A stretch of DNA of 64,000 nt from NCBI RefSeq assembly GCF_001039355.2, contig NW_019773648.1, forward strand, positions 561,073-625,072. The letters are read 5' to 3'. The first letter of the stretch is position 1. Every line of letters starts with the position of its first letter. The notes under the pieces are model-generated. The model made no database searches, had not been told where the DNA came from, and saw nothing but the letters and a program-made list of their open reading frames with translations. Positions 62,756 through 64,000 of this stretch are shown one piece after another. Both the position numbers and the translations under genes were made by a program. Origin of the DNA: Lingula anatina (Eukaryota > Brachiopoda > Lingulata > Lingulida > Lingulidae).

Positions 62756-62847
62756 ATGGATGTCGTGTGGCTGCCGTTTTTGTTCTTCTTGCGCGTTTCC
62801 TTCGCTCAGATTCCGCCTTTAGCTAAACATGAGATGGGTCAAATGAA

Positions 62848-62899
<52 letters not shown>

Positions 62900-63060
62900 T
62901 GGTATAATTGTTGAATGCAAATGCAACTTTGATATGATGAAATCCATTACAAGACATTGTAGGCCCATACATCGTAAATGCAACGTCATGGAATGTCATC
63001 TTTATGCATACTACTTGTACTATATTTTCTAATTTAATATGTTAAAATTTTTTCTACGCT

Positions 63061-63093
<33 letters not shown>

Positions 63094-64000
63094 TGTGTGT
63101 GTGTGTGAGAGGGAGAAAAAAAGAGCTATAGTCTTAAATTCACGTATACAATACTTTATGTCCATATAACTGTCTTTGTTTTAGTGTGAGAACAAGACAA
63201 CATGCTCACAGTTAAAAGAACTGGAATACCGTTTCCTCCGCTCGACTACCGAGCTACAGAGTAGCTACATTACACAGGGGAGATTTGTCCAACAGTTAAG
63301 TTTAAAACAACATGATCTAGAACGCCAAGTCCTTGTAAACAACGCAAGCGTCACCAACCTTAATGCCAAAGTTGAATCTATTACCCGTACATCAAATGTA
63401 CTAAGGAATGACACGTCCCACTTGGGAATTACGATTGCGTCACTCGAAGAAAGGATTTCGAACAATTATGGACTTCTTAATAAAACCGAAAAAGCTCTAC
63501 TTGATATGGAGGTCAAGGTCACTAAAAACAAAGACGACTTCACGGCAGCCAACAGGGATTTTGTTTTATTGAGGTCTGTGGTAAACGGTGCAGCTTTGAA
63601 ACTCACACAGCTGGAGCAAGAGATACAAAAACTGAAGATTGATGCGGTTCGTTTTCATACGTCAAGTATGTATATGTGTCTCTTAATAGATTTTAGCTAC
63701 ATGTTTAACATGATGTGTCATAAGGTAAATGTTTGTGAAACCGCAGACAGCATCTGATTTTCATAATCTAGAATCTTCCGAAGAACGAATCACTTTTGTC
63801 ACTCAGCTTTTAAAATATATACAGTACAGATCAAAGGTCATGTTTTATGATATATATCTTCAATTTATAGCTGTTTGCCCTAAGGGTTACATCCGGAACA
63901 GTGCCATACGAGCTTGCTACTTGGTGGTCACACGCAAAGCAACGTGGTGGCAGGCCGCTGCTAATTGCTCCTTGATGGGCGCCCATCTGCTTGCCATAGA
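62756..64000 (+). CDS. Secreted coiled-coil C-type lectin, 5' part
   Basis: Exons 62756-62848, 63185-63665 and 63871 to beyond the window end. The start ATG at 62756 opens MDVVWLPFLFFLRVSFAQIP, a signal peptide with a likely cut after SFA. Exon 2 (160 codons plus one base) begins CENKTTCSQLKELEYRF. It has heptad-like Leu/Ile/Val spacing throughout with several N-glycosylation sequons (NKT, NAS, NDT, NKT), so an oligomerising coiled-coil stalk is expected. Exon 3 begins a C-type lectin domain: CPKGYIRNSAIRACYLVV, then WWQAAANCSLMGAHLLAI, matching the first two Cys and the WxxAxxxC and GxHLxxI motifs. The Ca2+-binding EPN/QPD and WND motifs lie outside the window, so sugar preference cannot be judged. 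Such lectins typically act in recognition of microbes or in matrix and shell formation. Confidence 0.9.
62851..62898. repeat. (AAT)n microsatellite
   Basis: About 16 AAT units directly after the donor of lectin exon 1 (62848), beginning within two bases of the GT. Confidence 0.95.
63067..63110. repeat. (GA)n(GT)n microsatellite
   Basis: GA units followed by GT units in lectin intron 1, about 75 bases before the exon 2 acceptor. Confidence 0.9.

Overview
The window is a stretch of an AT-rich, intron-rich animal nuclear genome. Genes are split by canonical GT-AG introns, there is no operon structure, and microsatellites and fold-back MITEs are abundant. Gene style (a secreted BRICHOS protein, a coiled-coil C-type lectin, OXR1 with LysM-GRAM-TLDc architecture) and MITE density suggest a lophotrochozoan, most likely a mollusc. 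The species is inference only.

Layout. (1) Positions 405-5148, plus strand: the last ten exons (411 codons) of an oxysterol-binding-protein-related lipid transfer protein of the OSBPL1A/OSBPL2 type. Its 5' end lies outside the window, and a repeat-bearing 3' UTR follows. (2) Positions 11065-49626, minus strand: a complete OXR1/NCOA7-type oxidation-resistance gene. It has 16 coding exons whose phases all join, giving 1189 codons: LysM, GRAM-like segment, long acidic disordered region, TLDc. The main first exon lies in a CpG-rich block at 49.5-49.8 kb. A phase-compatible alternative first exon at 45763-45809 lies 3' of a perfect CRE site. The two large genes are convergent, with their 3' ends facing across about 5.1-11 kb. 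(3) Positions 56825-61450, plus strand: a small secreted BRICHOS-domain protein with TATA box, 5' UTR exon and five coding exons. Its 5' half is present twice. (4) From 62756 to the window end, plus strand: the start of a secreted coiled-coil plus C-type lectin gene, cut off at 64000.

Assembly state. Five single-base N characters occur (8239, 22831, 26477, 58979, 61285). Three sit at the edges of large direct duplications: 24776-26476 versus 26478-28190 (carrying OXR1 exon 8) and about 55978-58128 versus 58980-61133 (carrying BRICHOS exons). The copies differ by scattered substitutions, indels and a MITE insertion but have identical or nearly identical exons. Unmerged haplotypes are the best explanation. 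Counting both copies of OXR1 exon 8 would break the reading frame.

Most unusual structure. At several exons the exon edge together with its splice site has been copied into local tandem repeats that extend into the intron or 3' UTR: OXR1 exon 13 on both sides, exon 2 donor, exon 8 donor, exon 11 acceptor side, and the end of the last ORP exon. These repeats carry decayed splice sites and short pieces of coding sequence. I saw no CRISPR array, rRNA or tRNA gene, virus or prokaryotic-type gene cluster.
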